DNA of 40,247 nucleotides from Devosia sp. Root635 (GTDB lineage Bacteria > Pseudomonadota > Alphaproteobacteria > Rhizobiales > Devosiaceae), in assembly GCF_001427605.1 (NCBI RefSeq), contig NZ_LMGZ01000015.1, positions 1 to 40,247 on the forward strand. Reading direction: 5' to 3'. This document shows positions 23,820 to 31,251 of the stretch, piece by piece (position 1 is the first letter of the stretch; each line of letters opens with the position of its first letter). The notes beneath the pieces are model-generated. The model was not told where the DNA came from and did no database searches. It saw nothing but the letters and a program-made list of their open reading frames with translations. The position numbers and the translations under genes are program-made.

Positions 23820-24848
23820 ATGACGGCCATCAAGACGGTGAACGGCCTGGTCGATGCCGGGCTGAGCGACGGCATGGGGCTCGATGCCGTGGCGGCGAAA
23901 TATGCCATTGCCATCACGCCAGACGTGGCGGCGCTGATCGATCCGAGTGATCTGGACGACCCCATGGCCAAGCAGTTCGTGCCGACGCTGGCGGAACTGG
24001 TGACCACGCCGGAGGAGCGGGCGGACCCGATTGGGGACCTCACCCATTCGCCGGTGGAAGGGATCGTGCATCGCTATCCGGACCGGGTGCTGCTCAAGGC
24101 GGTGCATGTGTGCCCGGTCTATTGCCGGTTCTGCTTTCGCCGCGAAATGGTGGGGCCGGCCGGGCTGGGGACGCTGACCGGGCCGGAGCTGGATGCGGCG
24201 GTCGGCTATATCGCCGATCACCCCGAGATTTGGGAGGTGATCCTCACCGGGGGCGATCCGCTGGTGCTGTCGCCGCGGCGGCTGGCTGAGATCATGGCGC
24301 GGCTGGCCGGTATCGAACACGTCAAGATCGTGCGTTTCCATACGCGGGTGCCGGTGGTGGAGCCGGAGCGGGTGGATGACGGGATGGTGGCGGCGCTCCG
24401 GTCCAGCGGCAAGACCACCTATCTGGCGGTGCATGCCAACCATCCGCGCGAGTTCACCGAAGCGGCGCGCGGGGCGCTGGCGCGGCTGGCGGATGGCGGG
24501 GTGGTGCTGGTCAGCCAGTCGGTGCTGCTCAAGGGGGTCAATGACGATATCGAGACGCTGGCGGGGCTGATGAAGGCTTTCGTCGAGAACCGGGTGAAGC
24601 CCTATTACCTGCACCATCCCGACCTGGCGCCGGGCACCAGCCATTTCCGGGTGAGTATAGAAGACGGGCAGGCACTGGTGACGGCCCTGCGCGGGCGGAT
24701 TTCCGGGCTGGCGCGGCCGACCTATGTGCTCGATATCCCCGGCGGGTATGGCAAGGCCGATATCGGTGCGGCGTCGATATCGGGGGGCGATGGCTGCTTT
24801 ACCGTGCGCGACTGGCAGGGTGGGGCGCATCGCTATCCGCCGGAGTAA
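23820..24848 (+). CDS. epmB: EF-P beta-lysylation protein EpmB (KamA-like radical SAM aminomutase)
   Basis: EpmB converts lysine to (R)-beta-lysine for EF-P modification by EpmA. It is a radical SAM and PLP enzyme of 342 residues. The 4Fe-4S cluster motif is C98-x3-C102-x2-C105 in HVCPVYCRFCFRRE. EVILTGGDPLVLS and HTRVPVVEPERV are family motifs, and the PLP-binding lysine is expected in DIPGGYGK near residue 310. It lacks the extra C-terminal domain of clostridial lysine 2,3-aminomutase, as expected for EpmB. Assignment to EpmB rather than a catabolic aminomutase rests on length and on the adjacent epmA and efp genes. The gene is convergent with fabV, with a family E repeat between them. Confidence 0.94.
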   Translation: MTAIKTVNGLVDAGLSDGMGLDAVAAKYAIAITPDVAALIDPSDLDDPMAKQFVPTLAELVTTPEERADPIGDLTHSPVEGIVHRYPDRVLLKAVHVCPVYCRFCFRREMVGPAGLGTLTGPELDAAVGYIADHPEIWEVILTGGDPLVLSPRRLAEIMARLAGIEHVKIVRFHTRVPVVEPERVDDGMVAALRSSGKTTYLAVHANHPREFTEAARGALARLADGGVVLVSQSVLLKGVNDDIETLAGLMKAFVENRVKPYYLHHPDLAPGTSHFRVSIEDGQALVTALRGRISGLARPTYVLDIPGGYGKADIGAASISGGDGCFTVRDWQGGAHRYPPE

Positions 24849-24991
24849 GTGGCACGCCCTCGTGGTTCGAGGCTCGCAAGGGCTCGCACCTCACCATGAG
24901 GTCTACTAAGCCATCCAGTTCAGCCGGTACACCAGTAGCCCTCATGGTGAGGTGCGCTTCTTCAGCGCCTCGAACCACGAGGGCCTGCCAC
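24849..24991. repeat. Family E palindromic repeat, complete copy
   Basis: The left arm begins GTGGCACGCCCTCGTGGTTC and the right arm ends in its inverse, GAACCACGAGGGCCTGCCAC; inner arms CTCACCATGAGG and CCTCATGGTGAG also pair. Its right half (24936-24991) is the inverted match, 55 of 56 bases, of 26234-26289 on the other side of fabV. Confidence 0.85.
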
Positions 24992-24995
24992 CGGG

Positions 24996-26165
24996 TCAGT
25001 TCACCACGCGCGGGTCGACGTCGGCGCCATAGTCGACGCCGCCCACGGCAAAGCCGAAGAGCTTGAGGAATTCCTCGCGATATTTCGGCAGGTCGGCAAG
25101 GGCGGGCAGCGTCTCGGTGGAGAGCTGGGCCCAGCGCCTGGCCAGCTCCTGCTGCATGGTGTCGGACAGTTCCCAGTCATCGACGCGGACGCGGCTTGCG
25201 TCGTCCAGGGCGATATTGCCCTGCAGCTTTTGGCGGAACAGGCGGTCGATCTGCTGGATCGGGCCTTCGCCCAGGCCCATCTCGTCCTCTACCTTGATGA
25301 GCAGCGTGCCATAGAGCGGCACGACCGGAATGGCGGAACTGGCCTGGGTCACCACGGCCTTGAGGGCGACGACATGGGCGGCATGGGCGCCGAACTGGCC
25401 GCGGATGGCGGCGGCGGCGCGGTCGAGATCGGCCTTGGCCTTGCCCAGGGTGCCCTTGTGATAGATGGGCCAGGTCAGCTCGCTCCCCAGATAGGTGTAA
25501 TTGAGCGACTGGAAGCCATCGGCCAGCACGCCGGCTTCGGACAGGGCCTTGATCCAGAGTTCCCAATCTTCGCCGCCCATCACCTTGACGGTGGCGGCGG
25601 CTTCTTCCTCGGTCGCCGGCTCGACGGAAATCGTGGAGACTTCGCCGGTGCCGGTGTTGAGCGTCTTGGAGGTCACCGCAGCGCCATAGGGCTTGATGGC
25701 AGAGCGATAGGTGACGCCGTCGCTGGGGTCGGTGCGGACAGGGGAGGCGACGGAATAAACGATGAGGTCGACCTGGCCGAGATTGGCCTTGATGGCTTCG
25801 ATGGCCTCGGCCTTGACGGCGTCGGAAAAGGCATCGCCTTCGATGGTGACGGCCTTGCGGCCGGCCGCGCGGGCGCGGTTCTCGAAGGCGCGGTTATTAT
25901 ACCAGCCGGCGGAGGCGGGCTTGGTTTCGCCCGGCTCGCGTTCGAAGGAGACGCCGACCGTATCGGCGTCGCTGCCGAAGGTGGTGACGATGCGCGACGC
26001 CAGGCCATAGCCCGTCGAGCAGCCGAGAACGAGGACGCGCTTGCGGGCCGAAGGGATGGGGCCCTTGACCACGACATGATCGATCTGGCGCTGGACATTG
26101 GTGGCGCAGCCGGTGGGATGGGCGGTAGTGCAGATGAAGCCGCGAATCTTGGGTTCGATGATCAT
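24996..26165 (-). CDS. fabV: Trans-2-enoyl-ACP/CoA reductase FabV
   Basis: FabV reduces the trans-2 double bond in fatty acid elongation using NADH; the family is typically resistant to triclosan. The 389-residue protein has the nucleotide motif GCSTGYG (48-54) and the catalytic Tyr-x8-Lys as Tyr235 and Lys244 in WPIYHKGTLGKAK, the same numbering as in the characterised Burkholderia enzyme. SVASPVRTDP near 138-147 is another hallmark. I chose the ATG at 26165, preceded by GAGGAG five bases away; the frame is open to about 26273 but that would translate the repeat at 26234-26289. It follows the GST gene in the same direction after 202 bases. Family E repeats flank it on both sides. Confidence 0.95.
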   Translation of the reverse strand: MIIEPKIRGFICTTAHPTGCATNVQRQIDHVVVKGPIPSARKRVLVLGCSTGYGLASRIVTTFGSDADTVGVSFEREPGETKPASAGWYNNRAFENRARAAGRKAVTIEGDAFSDAVKAEAIEAIKANLGQVDLIVYSVASPVRTDPSDGVTYRSAIKPYGAAVTSKTLNTGTGEVSTISVEPATEEEAAATVKVMGGEDWELWIKALSEAGVLADGFQSLNYTYLGSELTWPIYHKGTLGKAKADLDRAAAAIRGQFGAHAAHVVALKAVVTQASSAIPVVPLYGTLLIKVEDEMGLGEGPIQQIDRLFRQKLQGNIALDDASRVRVDDWELSDTMQQELARRWAQLSTETLPALADLPKYREEFLKLFGFAVGGVDYGADVDPRVVN

Positions 26166-26233
26166 GGGGACTCCTCGATTGTGTTCAAGGCAATAGCGGG
26201 AATGGGGGGCAGGGTCTAGCGGCACGGGGCATA

Positions 26234-26326
26234 GTGGCACGCCCTCGTGGTTCGAGGCGCTGAAGAAGCGCACCTCACCATGAGGGCTACTTTGAACTCA
26301 GCGCTGCCAGTAGCCCTCATGGTGAG
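26234..26326. repeat. Family E repeat, right arm shortened
   Basis: The left arm (26234-26289) is complete and matches the inverse of 24936-24991 with one mismatch. The right part, TAGCCCTCATGGTGAGG, pairs with the inner left arm and then departs from the family. It lies between the GST gene and fabV. Confidence 0.8.
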
Positions 26327-26367
26327 GCGGGAGCTCTTCGCGAGAACAGAACCATAGGGGCGTGGCG

Positions 26368-27018
26368 CTAGCTCTCCTCCGCCGCCCGCCCGGCGGGAAA
26401 AATCCCCGACATCACCATAAAGCCGGGAATGCGCCGCACCCGGTCGGTCCAGCGCCGCAGGGCCGGATAATCCTGGCGCGAGATGCCGCCTTCCTCGCTC
26501 AGCATGACATAGGGGAAACAGGCGATGTCGGCGGTGGTGGGGTGGTCGGGTGAGCAGAGCCAATCGCGGCCTTCACGTTCGCCGAACCAGAGATGCTCGT
26601 CCATCAGGCGGAAGATGCGATGGGCGCCTTTCTGGGCCTTTTCGATGTCGAAATCGTAGAAGAAGCCAAGCGCCAGCCGCGCCGCGGAAGCGGTCGAGGT
26701 GATGTCGTCGGCGACGGCATGCCAGCGCAGGACTTCGGCGGTAACGGCGGGGTCGTTGGGAAACCATTGGCCGGACTCGTCGTACTTTTTGGCGAGATAG
26801 GCGAGGATGGCGCCGGAATCGGAGAGGATGAGGTCATCATCCTTGAGCACCGGAAGCTGGCCGAAGGGATTGAGGCGCAGGAACCAGTCGGCCTTGTGCT
26901 GGCGGTCGGGATAGAAATCCACCGGCACGATGTTGTAGCGCAGCTTGAGGATGCTCATGAGGAGACGGAGCTTGTAGCAGTTTCCGGAGAGCTCGAAGTC
27001 GTAGAGGGTGATGGTCAT
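26368..27018 (-). CDS. Glutathione S-transferase family protein
   Basis: This 216-residue protein has an N-terminal thioredoxin-like domain, with TLYDFELSGNCYKLRLLM and the glutathione-binding turn NPFGQLPVL, then DSGAILAYLAKKY. A helical C-terminal domain contains SPDHPTTADIACFPYV, the conserved capping and folding motif. The likely catalytic residue is the serine or cysteine of LSGNCYK. The substrate cannot be inferred from sequence. It lies downstream of the Rieske pair in the same direction, separated by a family B repeat, and upstream of fabV. Co-transcription with the Rieske genes is possible, which would fit a detoxification or aromatic-compound role. Confidence 0.92.
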   Translation of the reverse strand: MTITLYDFELSGNCYKLRLLMSILKLRYNIVPVDFYPDRQHKADWFLRLNPFGQLPVLKDDDLILSDSGAILAYLAKKYDESGQWFPNDPAVTAEVLRWHAVADDITSTASAARLALGFFYDFDIEKAQKGAHRIFRLMDEHLWFGEREGRDWLCSPDHPTTADIACFPYVMLSEEGGISRQDYPALRRWTDRVRRIPGFMVMSGIFPAGRAAEES

Positions 27019-27042
27019 TGCTGGGGCCGTGCGGGCTTGCGC

Positions 27043-27168
27043 ACCCTCCCCCTTGAGGGGAGGGTAGCGTCGCTAGGCCCGAAGGGCCGTAGCAGAGCTG
27101 GGGAGGGGGTGGCTTTGTGGGTCACTGATGGACCCCCACCCCCGACCCCTCCCCTCAAGGGGGAGGGG
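27043..27168. repeat. Family B repeat, CACTGATGGA core
   Basis: It starts with the hairpin CCCTCCCCCTTGAGGGGAGGG, has an inserted palindrome GGCCCGAAGGGCC (27077-27089), a core TCACTGATGGACC, and ends with CCCCTCCCCTCAAGGGGGAG. The same core occurs at 28994-29090. It lies between the Rieske-reductase and GST genes. Confidence 0.75.
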
Positions 27169-27205
27169 AGGAATGGAGCCGAAGCCAAAGAGAACAATCC
27201 CATCA

Positions 27206-28912
27206 TCAGATATCCAGCACCAGGCGGGCCGATTTCGCCCTGCTCACGCAGGTCATCATGCAGGTGTTTGACGCCTTCTCGCTGCGGTTGAGATAGACGT
27301 CCTGGTGATCCACCTCGCCTTCGATGACCGTGGTGAGGCAGGTGCCGCAGGCGCCCTGTTCGCAGGAGGAGGGCACGGTGAGGCCGGCGTCGCGCATCAC
27401 TTCCATGATGGTTTTGCCCGAGGGGACATGCAGCGTCATGGCCGAGCGGGCGAGTTCGACGTCGAAGGCCGACGAATTGTCGATGACCTTGTCGTTCCTG
27501 AAGTATTCGAAATGGATCGACTCTTCCGGCCAGCCCTGGGCTGTGGCGGTGTCGCGGACGGTTTCGAGCATGGGGCCGGGGCCGCAGACATAGACATGTT
27601 GGGCCATGCTCCACTGGCCGAGGGCCGATGCGATGGTGGTGCCGATTTCGGCGCGGGGCAGGCCGGTGTGGAGGATCACCTTGCCATGGAGGGCTTCGAG
27701 GTCGCCGCGGAAGGCCACCTGTTCCCCGGCGCGGGTGAAATAATGCAGTTCGTAGGGCAAAGCGGACTTGTCGAGGAAGCGGGCCATGGAGAGCAGAGGC
27801 GTGATGCCGATACCGCCGGCAATGAGCACGGTTCTGACGGCGTCGCGGCGCAGCGGGAAATTGTTGCGCGGCTCGGAGATGGAGAGCAGGTCGCCCTCGC
27901 GCACGGTTTCCACCAGCACCTTGGAGCCGCCCTTGGAGGCGCTTTCCTGCTTGACGCCGATGATGTAGCTCATCAGCTCGCCGGGACCATTGGTGATCGA
28001 ATATTGCCGCGTCATGCCGTTGGGCAGGTGCAGGTCGATATGGGCGCCGGGCTGGAAGGTGGGCAGGTGGCCGTTGCGTGCCGCCAGCTCGAAGCCGATG
28101 ACGCCATCGGCGCTGGTCCATTTGCGCCTGACCACGACGGTTATGGTGTTGCCGCGCGGAATGGCGATATCGGGCATGGTGGCGAGGTCGGCCGAGAGCT
28201 TTTCGAAGGTGGGCTGCAAAGGTTCGGGCGCCGGCTTGCGGGCGGCGGCGCGTTCGAGGCGGTCGCGCAGCTTGGAGAGGGTTTCGTTATAGTGGCGGAG
28301 CGTCGCCACGGCATCGGCCGGCTGCTCGCGCAACAGGCCACGGATGACGGCGCGGCCGGCATCGACGGGCTGGACGAAATACCAAGTGCCGCCGAAGCGG
28401 ACGGCGAGGCCGGGCAGCAGGTCGGCCGGCTGATCGTCAGGGGCGAGGCCGGCGAGTGCCGCCAGCACATCCTCGGGCGCGGCGTTGACCGGCATGGGGC
28501 GGAGCGCAAACCAGTCATGGCCCTCGGCGCCGGCAAAGGGGCGAAACGCCTGTTCGTCATTGGCGGCTGACCAGATGAGGCCATAGGCCTCGCGTACCGG
28601 ATAGGTGCGATTCTGGATGCGGCGGGCCGGGGCGTCGGCGGGGTGGGCCGGGATATAGGTGCAGCCGGCGGAGCGGTTGGCATAGCGCCAGCCATGATAC
28701 TGGCACTTGAGCTCGCCGCCTTCATTGATGCCGATGGACAGACGCACGCCGCGATGGAGGCATCGGTTTTCCCAGACATTGACGTTGCCGTCGTCGGCCC
28801 GCCAGACGGCGAGTTCGCGGCCGAGCAACTGGCCTTGATAGACGTGGCGGAAGGGGAGGTCGTCGGAACTGGCGATGGGGTACCAGGTGGGGTCGGAAAG
28901 GGAGAGGGTCAT
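27206..28912 (-). CDS. Fusion of a Rieske domain to an FMN/NAD and 2Fe-2S oxygenase reductase
   Basis: The 568-residue protein carries a complete electron chain. Residues about 8-115 are a Rieske domain with ligands C51-x-H53 and C70-x2-H73 (CLHRG and CQYHGW). Residues about 120-250 are a linker of uncertain fold containing WYFVQPVD (177-184), reminiscent of the oxygenase catalytic domain. From about 255 follows a phthalate-dioxygenase-reductase module: RQYSITNGP for flavin, LIAGGIGITPLLSMA and YVCGPGPMLETV for NAD. A plant-type 2Fe-2S domain closes it with C517, C522, C525 and C555. Ordinary VanB-type reductases have about 320 residues and no Rieske domain. The adjacent oxygenase lacks its own Rieske ligands, so this protein probably feeds it directly. 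No ribosome-binding site is evident. Confidence 0.9.
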   Translation of the reverse strand: MTLSLSDPTWYPIASSDDLPFRHVYQGQLLGRELAVWRADDGNVNVWENRCLHRGVRLSIGINEGGELKCQYHGWRYANRSAGCTYIPAHPADAPARRIQNRTYPVREAYGLIWSAANDEQAFRPFAGAEGHDWFALRPMPVNAAPEDVLAALAGLAPDDQPADLLPGLAVRFGGTWYFVQPVDAGRAVIRGLLREQPADAVATLRHYNETLSKLRDRLERAAARKPAPEPLQPTFEKLSADLATMPDIAIPRGNTITVVVRRKWTSADGVIGFELAARNGHLPTFQPGAHIDLHLPNGMTRQYSITNGPGELMSYIIGVKQESASKGGSKVLVETVREGDLLSISEPRNNFPLRRDAVRTVLIAGGIGITPLLSMARFLDKSALPYELHYFTRAGEQVAFRGDLEALHGKVILHTGLPRAEIGTTIASALGQWSMAQHVYVCGPGPMLETVRDTATAQGWPEESIHFEYFRNDKVIDNSSAFDVELARSAMTLHVPSGKTIMEVMRDAGLTVPSSCEQGACGTCLTTVIEGEVDHQDVYLNRSEKASNTCMMTCVSRAKSARLVLDI

Positions 28913-28993
28913 GGGGCGGAGGAGGATTGGATCGCGCCACGATCATGGTGGTTGTGGTTCGTCACCCTGGCGTACGGGGTCACTCGATCTGGC

Positions 28994-29090
28994 TCCCTCC
29001 CCCCTTGAGGGGGAGGGTTGGGGTGGGGGGTGGTGCGGTGGCCCACTGATGGACCCCCACCCCCTGCCCCTCCCCTCAAGGGGGAGGGGA
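28994..29090. repeat. Family B repeat, CACTGATGGA core
   Basis: CCTCCCCCCTTGAGGGGGAGG and CCCCTCCCCTCAAGGGGGAG hairpins flank GGGGTGGG, the core CCCACTGATGGACC and CCCCACCCCC. It fills half of the 211-base space between the two Rieske-system genes. Confidence 0.75.
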
Positions 29091-29123
29091 GGGCAGGAGC
29101 CGAGATTTCAGCGACCGGCATGG

Positions 29124-30017
29124 CTACGACGCCATCGGGATGACGCCATAGGTGATGCCCTTCTGGCTCAACCACCTGCGATAGGCGATGGCGCTCTTGT
29201 CGGCGCGGATGGGGGTTTCGGCGCGGGGGTCCAGCGGCAGGCGCTTGGGATACTGGTTTTCCAGGATCGGCTTGTCCTGGCCGAAAATGGTCTGCTGGAA
29301 GCGGCGCAGGTCGGTGATGGTGGACGTACTGTCGATCATCGATTGCAGCAGATGGGCGCGGCAGCGCTCCTCGGTCATGGGCTGGAGGAAAATGGCGATG
29401 ACATCGCGGCGGTTTTCATCCTCTGGGCAGGACTTATAGAGCACCGAGCAGAAGGGGTGGGGCACGCGGTAGACGTATTCGACTTCCATGGCCTCGGTCG
29501 CCGATTTGGCGGCGCGGGGCTGGATGAACTTGCAGCGGGTGGCCAGCACCTCGTCGCGCTCCTCGGAGACTTCGACGTCGTATTCCTTGACCTCGGTATG
29601 CGGCTCGGCGCCGAGGATATCGGTGTGGACATAGGGGAAATGCCCCATATCGAGGAAATTTTCCACCGCCCGCGGGGCCGAGACGGCCAGGCCGATCGAG
29701 CCGCAGCTCATGTTCTTGCGGTCGGCTTCGGCATATTCGGGAATGGGGAACAGCTCTTTCGGCGGGGTGCCCAGGCTGGTCCAGATATAGCCATAGCCCG
29801 TGATGACCGGCAGGCGGTCGAGGACGGTTTCGGGGTCGATCTCGTCGCCCTGTTCCTCGTCGGTGCGGCGCCAGACAACGGGATTGCCGTCATTGTCGCG
29901 GGTGAGGGCGAGCCTGACATCGAGCAGCGTGGTGATTTCCACCAGGCCGACGGGCACTTCGTCGGTGGCGGCGATGACCTGCCAGAGGTCGCGGGTGATG
30001 GGGTCGATGGACGGCAT
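29124..30017 (-). CDS. Rieske-type oxygenase alpha subunit lacking the Rieske cluster ligands
   Basis: The protein has 297 residues from the ATG at 30017; a TTG at 30044 would add nine. The catalytic half of a ring-hydroxylating or demethylating oxygenase is intact. ENFLDMGHFPYVH holds the bridging Asp123 and iron ligands His126 and His131, and IFGQDKPILE gives Asp248 as the probable third ligand. The N-terminus keeps edges of a Rieske fold (LWQVIAATDEVPVG, PVVWRR and GYGYIWTSLG), but the CxH and CxxH cluster loops are gone, replaced by a short acidic stretch (TDEEQGDEIDPE). Typical members have about 340-450 residues. The partner reductase downstream carries a Rieske domain. The substrate is unknown; vanillate- or phthalate-like families are the nearest I recognise. 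Confidence 0.85.
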   Translation of the reverse strand: MPSIDPITRDLWQVIAATDEVPVGLVEITTLLDVRLALTRDNDGNPVVWRRTDEEQGDEIDPETVLDRLPVITGYGYIWTSLGTPPKELFPIPEYAEADRKNMSCGSIGLAVSAPRAVENFLDMGHFPYVHTDILGAEPHTEVKEYDVEVSEERDEVLATRCKFIQPRAAKSATEAMEVEYVYRVPHPFCSVLYKSCPEDENRRDVIAIFLQPMTEERCRAHLLQSMIDSTSTITDLRRFQQTIFGQDKPILENQYPKRLPLDPRAETPIRADKSAIAYRRWLSQKGITYGVIPMAS

Positions 30018-30067
30018 GGGCGTGGTCTCAACTGTTAGCGCCAAGCATAGTCGCCCAACTTCGCGGT

Positions 30068-30112
30068 GTCATGCCCGGCAAGCGGGAATCTCCATTGCAT
30101 GGGAATGACGTG
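30068..30112. repeat. GTCAT...ATGAC palindrome (family C-like)
   Basis: GTCATGCCCGGCAAGCGGGA at the left and GGGAATGAC at the right form an imperfect inverted repeat, and TCCATTGCATGGGA a second one inside. It lies in the divergent gap between the oxygenase and dehydrogenase genes. Confidence 0.5.
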
Positions 30113-30130
30113 GGTTGCCGAGGAACCCAT

Positions 30131-30171
30131 TGAGCCCTCATGGTGAGCTTGTCAGGCTCACCATGAGGGCT
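30131..30171. repeat. Family E repeat, inner hairpin only
   Basis: TGAGCCCTCATGGTGAGC pairs with GCTCACCATGAGGGCT around TTGTCAG. Only the inner part of family E is present. It ends four bases before GAGGGG, the ribosome-binding site of the dehydrogenase at 30184. Confidence 0.7.
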
Positions 30172-30183
30172 ATCGAGGGGATT

Positions 30184-31227
30184 ATGCAGACCAACGATTC
30201 GAAGAAATTTCCGGCCGCCCTGCTGGAGGAGAAGGTCGCCGCGCGGCTGCGCGAAGCGGGGGCGAGCGAAGCGTCGTTGGCGGCCGCCACCAGGGCCATG
30301 CTGCATGCGTCGCTGGTGGGCGTGGACAGCCATGGCGTGCGGCTGACCGAGCATTATTGCAACATGCTCCGTGGCGGCCGGCTCAACAAGAATCCACAGC
30401 TCAAGGTGGATATCCGCGCCGCCGGCAGCGCCATGGTGGATGGCGATGACGGGCTGGGGCATTACGCGGCCTATCATGCCGTCGAGGTGGGGATCGAGCT
30501 GGCGCGGCAGGCGGGCGTCGGCGCGGTGGGCATCGCCCATTCGTCCCATCTGGGGGCGGCGGGCGCCTATGCGCTGGCGGGGGCGGAGCGGGGTTTCGTG
30601 ACCTTCGCCACCACCAATACCGACTCCATGGTGGCCTTGTTCGACGGGGCGGCGCGGTTTCACGGCACCAATCCGCTGGCTTTTGCCGCGCCGGTGCCGG
30701 ACAGCAGACCGTGGCTGCTCGATATGGCGACCTCGTCGATTCCGATGAACAGGGTGCTGCTGCATCGCTCGCTCGGGCTCGAATTGCCGGCCGGCGTGGC
30801 GGCGGACAAGCATGGCGGGGCTACCACCGATCCCCAGCTTGCCGACATGCTGCTGCCGCTGGGCGGGGCGGAATATGGCTATAAGGGCGCGGCTCTGGCC
30901 GGGGTGGCGACGCTGTTTTCGGCGCTGCTGACCGGCACGACGCTCGATACCGATTTCATTGCCATGTATGGCGGGCCGGGCGGCGATATCTCGACGCCGC
31001 GCAATATGGGCCATTTCGTGCTGGTGATCGACCCGGACAAGTTCGTCGGGCGCGACCTGTTCGGGGCGATGATCACGCGCTATCTGGCCAGCCTGCGCAG
31101 CGCCCCGGTGCGGCCGGGCGCCGAGAGGGTGATGGCGCCGGGCGATCGGGAATGGGAGGAGATGGCACGCCGGCAGGACGAGGGCGTGCCGGTCGATCCG
31201 GACAGCGTGAGGTTTCTGGGACTGTAG
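30184..31227 (+). CDS. Ldh family oxidoreductase (malate/L-lactate dehydrogenase type 2)
   Basis: This 347-residue NAD(P)-dependent enzyme belongs to the Ldh_2 family, which includes ureidoglycolate, sulfolactate and delta-1-piperideine-2-carboxylate enzymes. VGVDSHGVRLTEHY contains the conserved Ser-His-Gly; GIAHSSHLGAAGAYA, HGTNPLAFAAPVP and GAEYGYKGAALA are further motifs of substrate and cofactor binding. The substrate is a 2-hydroxy or 2-imino acid but cannot be specified. I chose ATG 30184 because GAGGGG lies three bases upstream; the earlier open frame would translate the family E repeat. The gene is divergent from the Rieske oxygenase gene, sharing a 166-base gap, and convergent with a membrane-protein gene. 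Confidence 0.9.
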   Translation: MQTNDSKKFPAALLEEKVAARLREAGASEASLAAATRAMLHASLVGVDSHGVRLTEHYCNMLRGGRLNKNPQLKVDIRAAGSAMVDGDDGLGHYAAYHAVEVGIELARQAGVGAVGIAHSSHLGAAGAYALAGAERGFVTFATTNTDSMVALFDGAARFHGTNPLAFAAPVPDSRPWLLDMATSSIPMNRVLLHRSLGLELPAGVAADKHGGATTDPQLADMLLPLGGAEYGYKGAALAGVATLFSALLTGTTLDTDFIAMYGGPGGDISTPRNMGHFVLVIDPDKFVGRDLFGAMITRYLASLRSAPVRPGAERVMAPGDREWEEMARRQDEGVPVDPDSVRFLGL

Positions 31228-31251
31228 GGACGTTCCGGTTTTGCCGGCAGA

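Noticed and set aside
24849..26326. CRISPR array or transposon end structures around fabV.
   Set aside because: The repeats are long, inverted, few and unequally spaced. There is no transposase gene or cas gene in the window.
30018..30044. An upstream TTG start for the Rieske-less oxygenase that might restore a longer N-terminus.
   Set aside because: It adds only nine residues without any cysteine-histidine motif, so it does not restore the Rieske domain.
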